Part shown: positions 16,302 through 25,087 of the stretch, one piece after another
How the letters are laid out: every line of letters starts with the position of its first letter
How positions within the stretch are numbered: position 1 is the first letter of the stretch
Source of the DNA: Bacilli bacterium
Lineage (GTDB): Bacteria > Bacillota_I > Bacilli_A > RF39 > UBA660
Length of the DNA: 64,000 bases
NCBI GenBank assembly: GCA_017473105.1
Contig: JAFUNE010000010.1
Location: 50,469-114,468 of the forward strand
Direction: 5' to 3'
Made by a program: the position numbers and the translations under genes
Notes under the pieces: generated by a model
Databases searched by the model: none
Seen by the model: the letters and a program-made list of their open reading frames with translations, nothing else
What the model was told of the DNA's origin: nothing

Positions 16302-16333
16302 AAAAAAGTAGCAAGATATGTTGCTACTTTTTT
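16302..16333 (+). terminator. Terminator after the 15733-16050 operon
   Basis: Stem AAAGTAGCAA / TTGCTACTTT with a 6-base loop, A run before and T run after; it could work on either strand. Confidence 0.88.
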
Positions 16334-16392
16334 CTTATAATGGTATTATTACTATAGAAATTGATTTTTATATAAATCATCTTTTGGGGAAG

Positions 16393-16410
16393 GTTGTAGA
16401 TTACTACAAC
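16393..16410 (+). other. Perfect hairpin between two terminators
   Basis: GTTGTAG, ATTA, CTACAAC: a perfect 7-bp stem with 4-base loop and no T run, sitting between the terminators at 16302 and 16433. It may be the 5' part of an attenuator controlling the next gene, or a protein-binding palindrome. Confidence 0.4.
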
Positions 16411-16432
16411 AATCGCATAATAAAAAATTAAT

Positions 16433-16457
16433 ACGAACCCACAAAGGTTCGTTTTTT
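16433..16457 (+). terminator. Terminator or attenuator upstream of the WDGH gene
   Basis: 7-bp stem ACGAACC / GGTTCGT followed by six T residues, about 35 bases before the ATG of the next gene. No gene lies between it and the previous terminator, so it could act as a leader attenuator. Confidence 0.7.
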
Positions 16458-16492
16458 CTTGTAAATATTTTATAAAAAAGGGAGCTGATAAT

Positions 16493-16876
16493 ATGTCAAA
16501 AATAGATGATATAAACAATTTGATTCTCGAAAGCAAAACTTCTGGTGAAATATCCACTAAAGAAATTAGTGATGGACACCATACTTTTGGAGATTTATAT
16601 AAACATAGAATTACTTTATTTTGTACTCTATGTAATTTACTACCTGAAATAGCATGGAAATCTAAAAAACATTTTGATGAAGAAAATGACCCAATGTTTA
16701 ATGATAGTTTTATAGCAGGAATTAACACTCCAAAAGGAGTTGCTAGCTATCATATTAAATTAAAATATTGGGAAATGTTTAATATTCCAGAATTAGATAG
16801 AGCCCCAAAATATGACTTATATAGCAGTGAAGATGTTATAGACAGAGTTTTATCTTTAAACAAAACAATTAAATAG
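16493..16876 (+). CDS. WDGH-domain phage-type protein
   Basis: A 127-residue protein with SD GGGAGCTG. It contains SDGHHTFGDLYKHR, the hallmark of the WDGH domain found in many phage and prophage genes, then a Cys/Leu-rich helix and an HIKLKYWEMF segment typical of the domain's second half. The biochemical role of this domain is not established; it is a reliable marker of phage-derived DNA. It stands alone here, without structural or replication genes, so it is probably a remnant or cargo of a mobile element inserted after the tRNA genes. Confidence 0.8.
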   Translation: MSKIDDINNLILESKTSGEISTKEISDGHHTFGDLYKHRITLFCTLCNLLPEIAWKSKKHFDEENDPMFNDSFIAGINTPKGVASYHIKLKYWEMFNIPELDRAPKYDLYSSEDVIDRVLSLNKTIK

Positions 16877-16928
16877 ATAACAAATTTTTATTATTCAAAA
16901 TAAAAAATGTATGATTTCATACATTTTA

Positions 16929-17387
16929 TTAATAACCTATCTCCTCAACAAAACTAACTATTTCATCTTTAGATTTATAACTTCCTTTAATATAAAGATA
17001 AGTTTTATCAAGTCTAGCAACATAATAATAGTTTTCCTCAGTATTTAAAGCATAACTTTCATAATTTGTTTCAGAAACATTACTAAATAAATAACCTTGT
17101 TGTTTAAACTTCTCTACTTCTTTTTGAATAATAGAATATTTATTAAAAGCAGAATTTAAATCTTCAAATACAATAAATTTTATTTCAATATCACTATTAT
17201 TAGTAGTAGAAATACTTTGAACGATTTTAGGATTATTTTCTTTATCCTTATTAGTTATATCCTCAGATATATAACTATATCTACCAGCAACACTTAAAAA
17301 ATCATTAACAGCAATTTCCTTTTTACCACAACCTGTTAAAAATAGAGAACTAATAATTATAACCATAAAAATAAAAAATTTCTTCAT
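16929..17387 (-). CDS. Putative lipoprotein
   Basis: A 152-residue exported protein. The start is the ATG at 17387 (MKKFFIFMVIIIS), preceded by GGAGG; an ATG at 17399 would include the SD. The signal peptide ends in the lipobox LTGC (Cys at ~21), so it should be lipid-anchored on the outer face of the membrane. The mature part is ~130 residues, polar, without a recognised domain. It is divergent from murC, and the two starts are about 100 bases apart. Confidence 0.85.
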   Translation of the reverse strand: MKKFFIFMVIIISSLFLTGCGKKEIAVNDFLSVAGRYSYISEDITNKDKENNPKIVQSISTTNNSDIEIKFIVFEDLNSAFNKYSIIQKEVEKFKQQGYLFSNVSETNYESYALNTEENYYYVARLDKTYLYIKGSYKSKDEIVSFVEEIGY

Positions 17388-17485
17388 AATAACCTCCAAA
17401 ATTATTTTATCATAATAAAAATATTAAAAACCATTTTATTTAAAAATTTACAAATATATTGTATAATTAATTAAAGGTGATGAAA

Positions 17486-18784
17486 ATGTTATATTATTTT
17501 ATAGGAATTAAAGGAAGCGGAATGAGTTCACTTGCACAAATAATGCATGAACTTGGTTACAATGTTACAGGAAGTGATAAACCAGATCATTTCTTTACAG
17601 AAGTAGGATTAATAGAAAAAGGAATCAAATTCTATGAATTTAATCCAGACAATATAAAAGAAGGAATGACTATTGTAAAAGGAAATGCTTTCAATGACGA
17701 TTTCCCAGAAGTACAAAGAGCAAAAGAATTAAATTTAAAAATATATACTTACCAAGAAATGATTGATCAAATTACAAAAGAAACTAAATTAATAGCTGTA
17801 TCTGGTTGCCATGGTAAAACTACTACTACAACTATGGTAGCAAAATTATTTGAAAACCTTGGAATAAATTATTTAATTGGAGATGGAACCGGACATGCTA
17901 TTAAAGGAAATGAATACTTTGCACTAGAAGCTTGCGAATATAAAAGACATTTCCTAGCATATAATCCATACTATGCAATTATAACAAATGTTGAATTAGA
18001 CCATACTGATTATTATAAAGATTTAAATGATGTAATTGATGCATTTAATAATTTCGCAAACAAAGCTAGAAAAGCCGTAATTCTATGTGGCGATGATGAA
18101 AATGTACATTATATTAAAATAAATAAAGAATTAGATTCGTACTATTATGGATTTAAAGAAGATAACGATATTGTTGCAAAAAATGTTATAGTAGAAAATG
18201 ATCAAACAACATTAGATGTATATATTAAAGGAGAAAAATTTGATACTTATACCCTACCTTTCGTAGGAGATCATTTAGTACTAAACTTATTATCAGTAAT
18301 AACTGTATGTTATTTGGAAAATATAAATAAAGATGAAATAAGAAAGCAAGTTACTAAAATAGAACATGCAAAAAGAAGATTTATAGAAGAAAAATTTAAA
18401 TCAAATATCTTAATTGATGATTATGCACATCATCCAACTGAAGTAAGAGTTACAATAGAAGCAGCAAGAAAAAAATATCCAGATAAATACATAGTTGCCC
18501 TATTTAAAGCGCACACAAAATCAAGAGTTAAATATTTTTATAAAGAATTTGCTGATGCATTAAATCTAGCAGATAAATCTTACGTTCTTGATATTGGAGA
18601 AGACAGAATTGAAGTTGGATATGAAGATGTAAATGCATACTGGATAATAGATGAATTAAAAAATGGTGAACATATCGGTATGGATGAACCAGAAAAACTA
18701 TTAAAATATGAAAATTCAGTATTAATATTTATGAGCAGTAAAGATATATATGTACTAGCAAATAAATATAAAGAAATTGCTTAA
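17486..18784 (+). CDS. murC: UDP-N-acetylmuramate--L-alanine ligase (MurC)
   Basis: A 432-residue Mur ligase that adds L-Ala to UDP-MurNAc in peptidoglycan precursor synthesis. I start at the ATG at 17486 (MLYYFIGIKGSG), 5 bases after AAAGGTGA; GTG/ATG codons upstream fall in the SD. The MurC-specific N-terminal Rossmann motif GIKGSGMS is present. The central ATP-binding loop is GCHGKTTTT (~109-117), followed by EACEYKRHFL and NVELDHTDYY. The C-terminal domain has DDYAHHPTEV. It is a single gene with a terminator shared with the convergent ABC transporter. Confidence 0.95.
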   Translation: MLYYFIGIKGSGMSSLAQIMHELGYNVTGSDKPDHFFTEVGLIEKGIKFYEFNPDNIKEGMTIVKGNAFNDDFPEVQRAKELNLKIYTYQEMIDQITKETKLIAVSGCHGKTTTTTMVAKLFENLGINYLIGDGTGHAIKGNEYFALEACEYKRHFLAYNPYYAIITNVELDHTDYYKDLNDVIDAFNNFANKARKAVILCGDDENVHYIKINKELDSYYYGFKEDNDIVAKNVIVENDQTTLDVYIKGEKFDTYTLPFVGDHLVLNLLSVITVCYLENINKDEIRKQVTKIEHAKRRFIEEKFKSNILIDDYAHHPTEVRVTIEAARKKYPDKYIVALFKAHTKSRVKYFYKEFADALNLADKSYVLDIGEDRIEVGYEDVNAYWIIDELKNGEHIGMDEPEKLLKYENSVLIFMSSKDIYVLANKYKEIA

Positions 18785-18786
18785 AC

Positions 18787-18812
18787 AAAAAACGTTCAAA
18801 TGAACGTTTTTT
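18787..18812. terminator. Bidirectional terminator between murC and the ABC transporter
   Basis: 12-bp stem AAAAAACGTTCA / TGAACGTTTTTT with a 2-base centre; T-rich on either strand, serving two convergent genes. Confidence 0.9.
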
Positions 18813-21639
18813 ATAATGCTCTAATAGATTCTACAGGTTTTTTCTTTGATTCTTTTCTTACAGGAATATATGTAGCAATAAATGTTGTTATTATTGAAAG
18901 ACTTAAAATTACAAAAAATGATATCACACCAAATACAAATACTGATATTCTAAGTTCACTAGCAAGATTCATATTTAAGTAATTACATATTCTAAAACAC
19001 ATAAATATTGATAATAATAAACATAGAATCATAATAATTAATGACTCAGAAAAGAATATTTTAAAAACATCTAAACTTCGAGCACCAACAGCCCTAAGAA
19101 TTCCTATCTCTTTAGTTTTATTACTAATAGAAATAGAAATGAAATTAGATAACATTAATAAAGCAAAAATACCTAAGAAAATACCGCCATATAAGAAAAA
19201 TTGATAAAACTCTTTTACTAATACATCTATATATTCTAATACGTCTATATAATTTCCCACAATAACTAATTTATCTCCATCTTTATCATATGTTTTATTA
19301 TCATAAATATCCCAATACTCATTTATCTCTTTGTTTGATTTATTAAATGGAACATATATTTTTTGATATTCACTAACTATTTCATTATATTCATACTCAT
19401 AGAAATTAAAACTTTCCATATTCTTTCTGTGAATATTCCATAAAGAAGAGAAATCTTCTTTATTCATAATAATAAATTCACCCAAATAATTATCATAAAT
19501 ACCTTTTATTTTATAACTATATATATCACCAAAAGATTCATTTTTATCATATGAAAATAATTTCATATCAAATTCAAACTCTTCATTAATAATTTCATAC
19601 AATTCATGAGATTTTTCAATTATTTCAATATAAGTATACTCAATAAAATCATCATTAATGTATTCACCACCATTTTGAATATTTAAAGCTTTTTGATAAA
19701 TTTCACTATTATGTCCATATTTTTCTAAAACAAGTTTAGCATAAATAGATGGTGAAACTAAAACCTCACTTTTTTTAAGAATTTTTGATAAATCATTATT
19801 TTTTTTATAAATAACATTATAATTTTCATCAAAATCATTTTCATCTTTATTTTTAATAACAGCTACCTCAGCATTAGAATAAGATAAATTTGTTGAATTA
19901 TACATATCTGAAATATAAGAAAGGTTTTGTAATTCATCATTTGATACAAATACAATCAAGTGAATTGAATCACTTAAATAACTAAAATATTCAGTTGTTA
20001 AATAATTATTTTTATCACTTATTTTTAATTCATCAAATTTTGAATCAATTTCTCCACTTTCAAAATATCCAGTTACTTTATATGTTTTATCATTAAATAT
20101 ATACTCTTTACCAATAATATCTTTTCGTTCATTTATCTTGACTTGATTATTATTTGCATCAAGAACATCATAAAACTTTAAACAATCAACAATATAACTA
20201 GACAATAATATTTCATTATTATTTTGTGGGTATGCACCAACTATGTCACTATGTATTTTATTGTCTTCTTCAATGTATGCATATGATGAAAAGAAAGTAA
20301 AATAATATGCATTTTCTTTTCTTTGAATTGGAAGCATAGTATGATAATTTAAACCATAAAATACATCTTTACCATATTTATTTTTTATTAATTTATAATC
20401 TTCTTCATTGAATGAAGTTTTTTGTTCATAATCAAAAGTATATTCTTCATCACCAAATCCATATATTTCTTTTACCGGAAAACTTTTTCCAAGAACCATA
20501 TATTTCATATCAGTATTTTTTAAAGTTTCCTTAAAAGAATTTTCATTATCATAAAAAGTTAATGTCGATAATAAACCAAATAATAAAAAGGCCACACTAC
20601 AAAGAAATATAGTAAATAACAATCTAAATGGCTTAATAAATAAACTTGACACACCTATTTTAAAAGCATGTTTTAATGGTAATCTAGATTTAATAAATAT
20701 ATTTTTATCTTTATCATATTCTTTTATTTCTATTTTAGATTCATCTGTTTTTCTAAAACTTTCAGTTTCAAAGCCATCTATTTCATGTGTTATTTTTTTT
20801 AATTCAGTAATGTCATTTTCACTTTTTGATATTAAAACTTTATCACTAGATTCAATAAATTCTCTTATTCTTCTAAAATCAACATCATTTAACTCTTTTC
20901 CACTATTAACCCATAGTGTATTTTTTTTAAACGCAAGATTAAAAACAGAAGTGTCTTTATTTTCAATTACTTTTGTATTATCAGAAATAAGTTTCCCATC
21001 TTTTAATTCAATTATTCTATCTGCATATTCTTCAGCAAATTCCCTATCATGTGATACAACTAAAACCAATTTATCTTTTGATAATTTTTTTAAAGTATCG
21101 AAAACTTGTTTGCCAGTTGTAGAATCAAGAGAACCACTTGGTTCATCCGCCATTATTATTAAAGGGTTCTTAATTAGTGCACGAGCAATTGCAATTCGCT
21201 GTTTCTGTCCTCCACTTAATGTGTTTGGTTTTCTATTTTCAAAACCATCAAGATCAACTTTTTTTAATAATTCTATAATCTCATCATAATTAACTTCTTT
21301 ATTTTGAAGTTCCAAGGCAAGAGCGATATTATCATAAACACTAAATTCTTCTAAAATATTAAATTCTTGAAAAATAAACCCTACATAAGTATTTCTATAA
21401 CTATCAAAATCACTTTGTGTAAAATCTTTACTACTCTTACCCTTAATAATAATTTCACCACAAGTAGGATTATCAAGTCCTCCACTTACATTAAGCAAAG
21501 TAGACTTACCACTCCCACTCTTACCAAGTAAAAAAATCATACCAGTTTCAGGAAATTTTAAAGAAATATCATCTAAAGCTATTACATTTTGACCTTTGCG
21601 ATTTTTATATATTTTTGATACATGTGAGATTTCAAGCAT
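18811..21639 (-). CDS. Fused ABC transporter: ATPase plus FtsX-type permease
   Basis: A 942-residue single-chain exporter of the MacB/LolD-FtsX superfamily. The ATPase is N-terminal (~1-230): Walker A GKSGSGKST, Q-loop FQEFN, signature LSGGQKQRIAIARAL, Walker B LIIMADEPSGSLD, switch His SHD. A linker leads to the first membrane helix (~325-350), a large extracytoplasmic region (~355-770), and three C-terminal helices of the FtsX domain (~790-940) ending VRKESKKKPVESIRAL. Such transporters act on lipoproteins, peptides or peptide antibiotics by mechanical coupling; the substrate here is unknown. It is a single gene. Confidence 0.9.
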   Translation of the reverse strand: MLEISHVSKIYKNRKGQNVIALDDISLKFPETGMIFLLGKSGSGKSTLLNVSGGLDNPTCGEIIIKGKSSKDFTQSDFDSYRNTYVGFIFQEFNILEEFSVYDNIALALELQNKEVNYDEIIELLKKVDLDGFENRKPNTLSGGQKQRIAIARALIKNPLIIMADEPSGSLDSTTGKQVFDTLKKLSKDKLVLVVSHDREFAEEYADRIIELKDGKLISDNTKVIENKDTSVFNLAFKKNTLWVNSGKELNDVDFRRIREFIESSDKVLISKSENDITELKKITHEIDGFETESFRKTDESKIEIKEYDKDKNIFIKSRLPLKHAFKIGVSSLFIKPFRLLFTIFLCSVAFLLFGLLSTLTFYDNENSFKETLKNTDMKYMVLGKSFPVKEIYGFGDEEYTFDYEQKTSFNEEDYKLIKNKYGKDVFYGLNYHTMLPIQRKENAYYFTFFSSYAYIEEDNKIHSDIVGAYPQNNNEILLSSYIVDCLKFYDVLDANNNQVKINERKDIIGKEYIFNDKTYKVTGYFESGEIDSKFDELKISDKNNYLTTEYFSYLSDSIHLIVFVSNDELQNLSYISDMYNSTNLSYSNAEVAVIKNKDENDFDENYNVIYKKNNDLSKILKKSEVLVSPSIYAKLVLEKYGHNSEIYQKALNIQNGGEYINDDFIEYTYIEIIEKSHELYEIINEEFEFDMKLFSYDKNESFGDIYSYKIKGIYDNYLGEFIIMNKEDFSSLWNIHRKNMESFNFYEYEYNEIVSEYQKIYVPFNKSNKEINEYWDIYDNKTYDKDGDKLVIVGNYIDVLEYIDVLVKEFYQFFLYGGIFLGIFALLMLSNFISISISNKTKEIGILRAVGARSLDVFKIFFSESLIIMILCLLLSIFMCFRICNYLNMNLASELRISVFVFGVISFFVILSLSIITTFIATYIPVRKESKKKPVESIRAL

Positions 21640-21686
21640 AATTATACCTCCACCATTATATATAGTATATCAAATTTACAACAATT

Positions 21687-21715
21687 AAAAAAGTTTAACA
21701 TTTCATTAAACTTTT
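21687..21715 (-). terminator. Terminator after tcdA
   Basis: 10-bp stem AAAAGTTTAA / TTAAACTTTT with a 7-base loop and T run on the minus strand. Confidence 0.8.
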
Positions 21716-21774
21716 AAATAAACTTTTTTTCATATACAATTTATCATATAAAATATATTTTAATAATAAAACTA

Positions 21775-22452
21775 TCATAACTTACACACATCATTTACTA
21801 TATGATTAGTAATATAAAGTCCAGCTACAGCTGGTACATATGCAGTTGACCCAAGCATTGTATTATTAACAGACTTCTCAGTACTTGTAACAACTACAAC
21901 ATTTTTAAGAATTTCTTTTTCTTTACTTAAATCACGTCTAATCTTTTTAGCAAGTGGATCTGTGTTAGTTTTATCAAGTGTAGTAATAACTAATTTAGTA
22001 GCATCTAGCTTATTAGCTGTTCCCATACTAGAAACTAGCTTAATTCCTTTACTATTACATTCTCTTATTAATTTAACTTTAACACGAGAAGTATCACAAG
22101 CATCAATTATATAGTCATAATTATCACTAAATAAAACCTCTATATTATCCTCAGTAATATGAGTATTAATAATATTCACTTTAGCATTAGGATTAATTAA
22201 TTTAATACGTTTTTTCCATTCTTTAGTTTTATATTTATTATTATTTTTACATGTAGCAACAATTTGTCTATTTATATTACTTGGTTTAATAACATCACCA
22301 TCAACAATAGTAAGATTTTCAACTCCACATCTAACAAGCGATTCTAAAGCATAACCACCAACACCACCAAGACCAATAATTAATACTTTTAATTTCTTAA
22401 TCTTAGAAATGTTTTCTTCACCTATTAGACTCTCAAGTCTAGATAAATTCAT
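21775..22452 (-). CDS. tcdA: tRNA threonylcarbamoyladenosine dehydratase (TcdA, ThiF/E1 family)
   Basis: A 225-residue E1-like enzyme that cyclises t6A to ct6A at position 37 of ANN-decoding tRNAs. Visible: the nucleotide-binding motif GLGGVGGYALE (~30), D-G-D-x-[IV]-x-x-S-N-x-N-R-Q (VDGDVIKPSNINRQ), YDYIIDACD, and a C-terminal VAGLYITNHI. The family member YrvM in Bacillus has the same plan. It is preceded on the same strand by the candidate 6S RNA at 22495-22663. The SD is GAGGGAGG. Confidence 0.92.
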   Translation of the reverse strand: MNLSRLESLIGEENISKIKKLKVLIIGLGGVGGYALESLVRCGVENLTIVDGDVIKPSNINRQIVATCKNNNKYKTKEWKKRIKLINPNAKVNIINTHITEDNIEVLFSDNYDYIIDACDTSRVKVKLIRECNSKGIKLVSSMGTANKLDATKLVITTLDKTNTDPLAKKIRRDLSKEKEILKNVVVVTSTEKSVNNTMLGSTAYVPAVAGLYITNHIVNDVCKL

Positions 22453-22494
22453 AATATTGCCTCCCTCAAAGCAAGCATATTATACCATAAAAAA

Positions 22495-22663
22495 AACCTA
22501 GTGTAAACATAGTGTAATAAAATCTCGCTTCGCACGAGGTGGTAGAAAACATGAAATACCTGGGATCCTGTTGTTAACTCAACAGTATTCAACGCCATAA
22601 ATCAATTATTTCCCCTATAATATTACATAGTCGGTTTTATGTATCTATATCTTCATCTAGGTT
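22495..22663 (-). ncRNA. ssrS: Candidate 6S RNA
   Basis: A ~169-base noncoding region on the minus strand. The ends pair exactly (AACCTAG at 22663-22657 with CTAGGTT at 22501-22495), followed by a T run. Inside are an apical hairpin (CTGTTG / CAACAG), a GAAATA/TATTTC helix, and a side hairpin CTCGT-GCGAA-GCGAG on the 3' strand. A long rod with an open centre fits 6S RNA, which traps housekeeping RNA polymerase. It lies directly upstream of tcdA; I recall the Bacillus 6S-1 gene near yrvM/tcdA. I cannot match the family consensus by eye, so this is a structural and positional call. Confidence 0.5.
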
Positions 22664-22669
22664 GATTTA

Positions 22670-22698
22670 ATCTTATCATATAAAAATAATATTTTCAA
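22670..22698 (-). promoter_or_regulatory. Promoter of the candidate 6S RNA
   Basis: On the minus strand: TTGAAA (22693-22698), exactly 17 bases, TAAGAT (22670-22675) with an extended TG one base before the -10. The predicted start falls at the AACCTAG that closes the RNA's terminal helix. Confidence 0.7.
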
Positions 22699-22715
22699 TA
22701 AACATTACAAATGTT

Positions 22716-22746
22716 TACATATTTAATGTTAAATAAAACATATACT
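22716..22746 (+). promoter_or_regulatory. Sigma-E-like promoter of the SpoVB-like gene
   Basis: TACATATT (22716-22723), 15 bases, CATATACT (22739-22746) resembles the mother-cell sigma-E pattern (GTMATATT, 13-15 bases, CATACAMT). The ATG comes only 5 bases after the -10, and there is no SD, so the mRNA would be leaderless. Confidence 0.45.
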
Positions 22747-22751
22747 TAATT

Positions 22752-24038
22752 ATGAAAAATAACACTAAAAATACATTTCTTATATCAACACTTACCCTTT
22801 TAATCGGAGGCTTCCTAGGAAAAATAATAGGATTTATTATAAAAATAATTATTACAAGAAACCTTGGAACAAAAACAATGGGACTTTACAGTTTACTTAC
22901 TCCAACAATATCACTTTTATCAACAATAGCTATTTTTTCATATCCAACAATAATCTCAAGATTAATATCGAATAAAAAATATAGAACAAAAGATCTATTT
23001 TCATCAGTAATTCCAATATCAATACTTATAAATTTAATTATAATCATCATAATAATAATATTTTCAAAATTTATAACTTCCACTCTACTCTCAACACCAT
23101 CACTTCATTTACCATTAATATGTGTTTCACTTACCATGCCATTTATAAGTATTTCGTCAATAATAAAAGGTTTTTACTGGGGAAAACAAAATATGTTTCC
23201 ATATATGTTATCAAACTTTATAGAACAAATAACAAGAATCATATTAATACTATTATTTATAAATAAAATAAAAAATAACATATATAAAATATGCTTTATA
23301 ATACTAATCAATATAATAGGAGAATTAATGTCTCAAATAATAATGTTTCACTACTTGCCGAAAATAAAAGACTATAATTTTAAAATAAATATAGAAGCAA
23401 TAAAAGAAACAATACCAAATTCACTTAGAATGACAACAAGTAAACTGCTAGGAGTATTTTCCCACTTCCTAGAACCAATCATACTTACAAATATATTACT
23501 TTTTGTAGGATATAAAAAAGAATATATAATTTATGAATATGGAATAATAAATGCTTATGTAATTCCACTATTATTAATGAGCCAATTTTTCACACAAAAT
23601 ATGTCTACTTCTTTAATACCAGAAATATCATCGAACTATAAAATTAACAATAAGCTTTGTATCAGAAGAATAAAACAAGTAACACTAATATCACTATTTA
23701 TTGGCTTAACTTCCACAATAATAATTTCATTATTTCAAAATTTTTTCTTAAATTTATTATATAAAACAAACGAAGGAATTGATTATATAAAACTATTAAG
23801 TCCATTTATAATATTATTTTATCTACAATTACCACTTTCAACGGCAATAAACTCAATCGCAGATACTAAAAACATAATTAAAATAACTATTATTTCATCA
23901 ATAATAAAACTATCTTCAATAATACTTTTCTCACTATTAAAAATAGGAATGTATAGTTTAATAATATCAATAATATTAACGCTTATTATAACAACATATA
24001 TGTACTATAAAGAATTAAAAAAATTATTATTTAACTAA
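22752..24038 (+). CDS. SpoVB-like MATE/MOP flippase
   Basis: A 428-residue integral membrane protein with about 12-14 helices, of the MOP flippase superfamily. The N-terminus (TLLIGGFLGKIIGFI, then ITRNLGTKTMGLYSL) has the pattern of SpoVB/YtgP/MurJ-like proteins. SpoVB moves lipid-linked precursors during spore cortex synthesis; a peptidoglycan-lipid flippase role outside sporulation is also possible. No SD precedes the ATG at 22752; a -10-like box lies 5 bases upstream. The 3' end overlaps the convergent DUF421 gene by 12 bases. Confidence 0.85.
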   Translation: MKNNTKNTFLISTLTLLIGGFLGKIIGFIIKIIITRNLGTKTMGLYSLLTPTISLLSTIAIFSYPTIISRLISNKKYRTKDLFSSVIPISILINLIIIIIIIIFSKFITSTLLSTPSLHLPLICVSLTMPFISISSIIKGFYWGKQNMFPYMLSNFIEQITRIILILLFINKIKNNIYKICFIILINIIGELMSQIIMFHYLPKIKDYNFKINIEAIKETIPNSLRMTTSKLLGVFSHFLEPIILTNILLFVGYKKEYIIYEYGIINAYVIPLLLMSQFFTQNMSTSLIPEISSNYKINNKLCIRRIKQVTLISLFIGLTSTIIISLFQNFFLNLLYKTNEGIDYIKLLSPFIILFYLQLPLSTAINSIADTKNIIKITIISSIIKLSSIILFSLLKIGMYSLIISIILTLIITTYMYYKELKKLLFN

Positions 24039-24671
24039 ATCATCATGACTAATAATATAAATTTTATTATCTTTATAAAAAGCATAAAATATTTCATCTA
24101 AAAAAATTTCTCTTTTATTTAAATATTTTATTAACCACTCATCACTCTTATTAATATTATCTAAAGTATCATATTGAATAACACCATCAACAACAAGTGG
24201 AAATGGATAAAAATTATCTTTTAAATTTTCATATTTAAAAATATTTAAATTACCATTATTTTCAAGAATCGCATATTCAATATCATTTATATTTTTTATT
24301 TCTCTATTTCTAAGTTCAAGTAATAAATCATCAAGAGAATATCTTTGTTTAATCATTTCTTTATAATTAATTTTACCTTTATTAATTATTAAAACTGGTT
24401 TACCATCAATAATCTTTTTAACATTATTTGTTTTAAGAAAAAGTTTTCCCATAAAAACTTCTAATACACATAAAATAATAATAGGTATTAAAGTTAAAAA
24501 TATAGAATCATTAAATTTTTCAATTGAAATCGCACCTATTTCCGCAATAAGCATACTAACCACAAAATCTTGAATAGAAAGTTCTCCTATTTCACGTTTA
24601 CCCATTATTCTAAAAACTAAAATTATAAAAAAATAAAAGAATATAGTTCTAATAATAATTTTAATAAACAT
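24027..24671 (-). CDS. DUF421 (YetF-family) membrane protein
   Basis: A 214-residue protein with three N-terminal membrane helices (~1-75) and a soluble C-terminal domain. It shows the DUF421 signatures RIMGKREIGELSIQDFVVSM near residue 21 and KPVLIINKGKINYKEM followed by DLLLELR. Several YetF-like paralogues in Bacillus are linked to spores or envelope; the exact function is unsettled. It is divergent from the TIGR04086 gene and overlaps the SpoVB-like gene at its 3' end. The SD is weak (GGTGAT). Confidence 0.85.
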   Translation of the reverse strand: MFIKIIIRTIFFYFFIILVFRIMGKREIGELSIQDFVVSMLIAEIGAISIEKFNDSIFLTLIPIIILCVLEVFMGKLFLKTNNVKKIIDGKPVLIINKGKINYKEMIKQRYSLDDLLLELRNREIKNINDIEYAILENNGNLNIFKYENLKDNFYPFPLVVDGVIQYDTLDNINKSDEWLIKYLNKREIFLDEIFYAFYKDNKIYIISHDDLVK

Positions 24672-24693
24672 AATATCACCATTATTATTATGA

Positions 24694-24722
24694 ATAATAT
24701 TTTTAAATTAATTACATATAAT
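24694..24722 (+). promoter_or_regulatory. Sigma-E-like promoter of the TIGR04086 gene
   Basis: ATAATATT (24694-24701), 13 bases, CATATAAT (24715-24722), then TAATT and the ATG at 24728. The layout is that of the 22752 gene: -10 box, five bases, start codon, no SD. Confidence 0.4.
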
Positions 24723-24727
24723 TAATT

Positions 24728-25081
24728 ATGAAAAGAAATTATTTAAAAACAATTATATTTTATTTTATAGCATTAATAATATACCTACTATTTATAAATT
24801 TATTATATTATTTTGAAATATTAAATTTTAAATTTGTAAGAATAATAAATTATATATTTAATCTTATTATGTTTTTTATAATAGGATATAAAATAGCTTC
24901 TTTAGAAAGAAAAAAAGGCTATTTAAAAGGATTTACAATATCATTAATAATAATTATCATTTTTGTATTAATAACTCTAATAACGCATAAAATAACATTC
25001 AGTTCACTTGTATATTATTTATCCCTTATAACATCAAGTGTTATAGCAGGAATAATAGGAGTAACAAAAAAAGAGTGCTAA
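24728..25081 (+). CDS. TIGR04086 (YrzE-like) membrane protein
   Basis: A 117-residue protein with four predicted membrane helices and short loops, matching the TIGR04086 family (YrzE in Bacillus). Typical are the first helix directly after a short basic N-terminus, GYKIASLERKKGYLKGF between helices 2 and 3, and a Gly-rich last helix (VIAGIIGV). In Bacillus the gene is close to queA-tgt-yajC, in agreement with queA-tgt a few hundred bases away here. There is no SD; a -10-like box lies 5 bases before the ATG. The 3' end overlaps the convergent 25078 gene by 4 bases. Confidence 0.8.
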   Translation: MKRNYLKTIIFYFIALIIYLLFINLLYYFEILNFKFVRIINYIFNLIMFFIIGYKIASLERKKGYLKGFTISLIIIIIFVLITLITHKITFSSLVYYLSLITSSVIAGIIGVTKKEC

Positions 25082-25087
25082 GCACTC
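25065..25087 (-). terminator. Terminator of the 25078 gene lying inside the 3' end of the TIGR04086 gene
   Basis: GAGTG / CACTC stem with a 5-base loop (palindrome 25073-25087), then a run of seven T on the minus strand. Both convergent stop codons sit in the palindrome. Confidence 0.7.

Noticed and set aside
16324..16728. Minus-strand open frame opposite the WDGH gene
   Set aside because: Antisense to a recognisable domain, no SD, no similarity.
20810..21289. Plus-strand open frame inside the ABC transporter ATPase region
   Set aside because: Antisense to conserved ATPase motifs; composition artefact.
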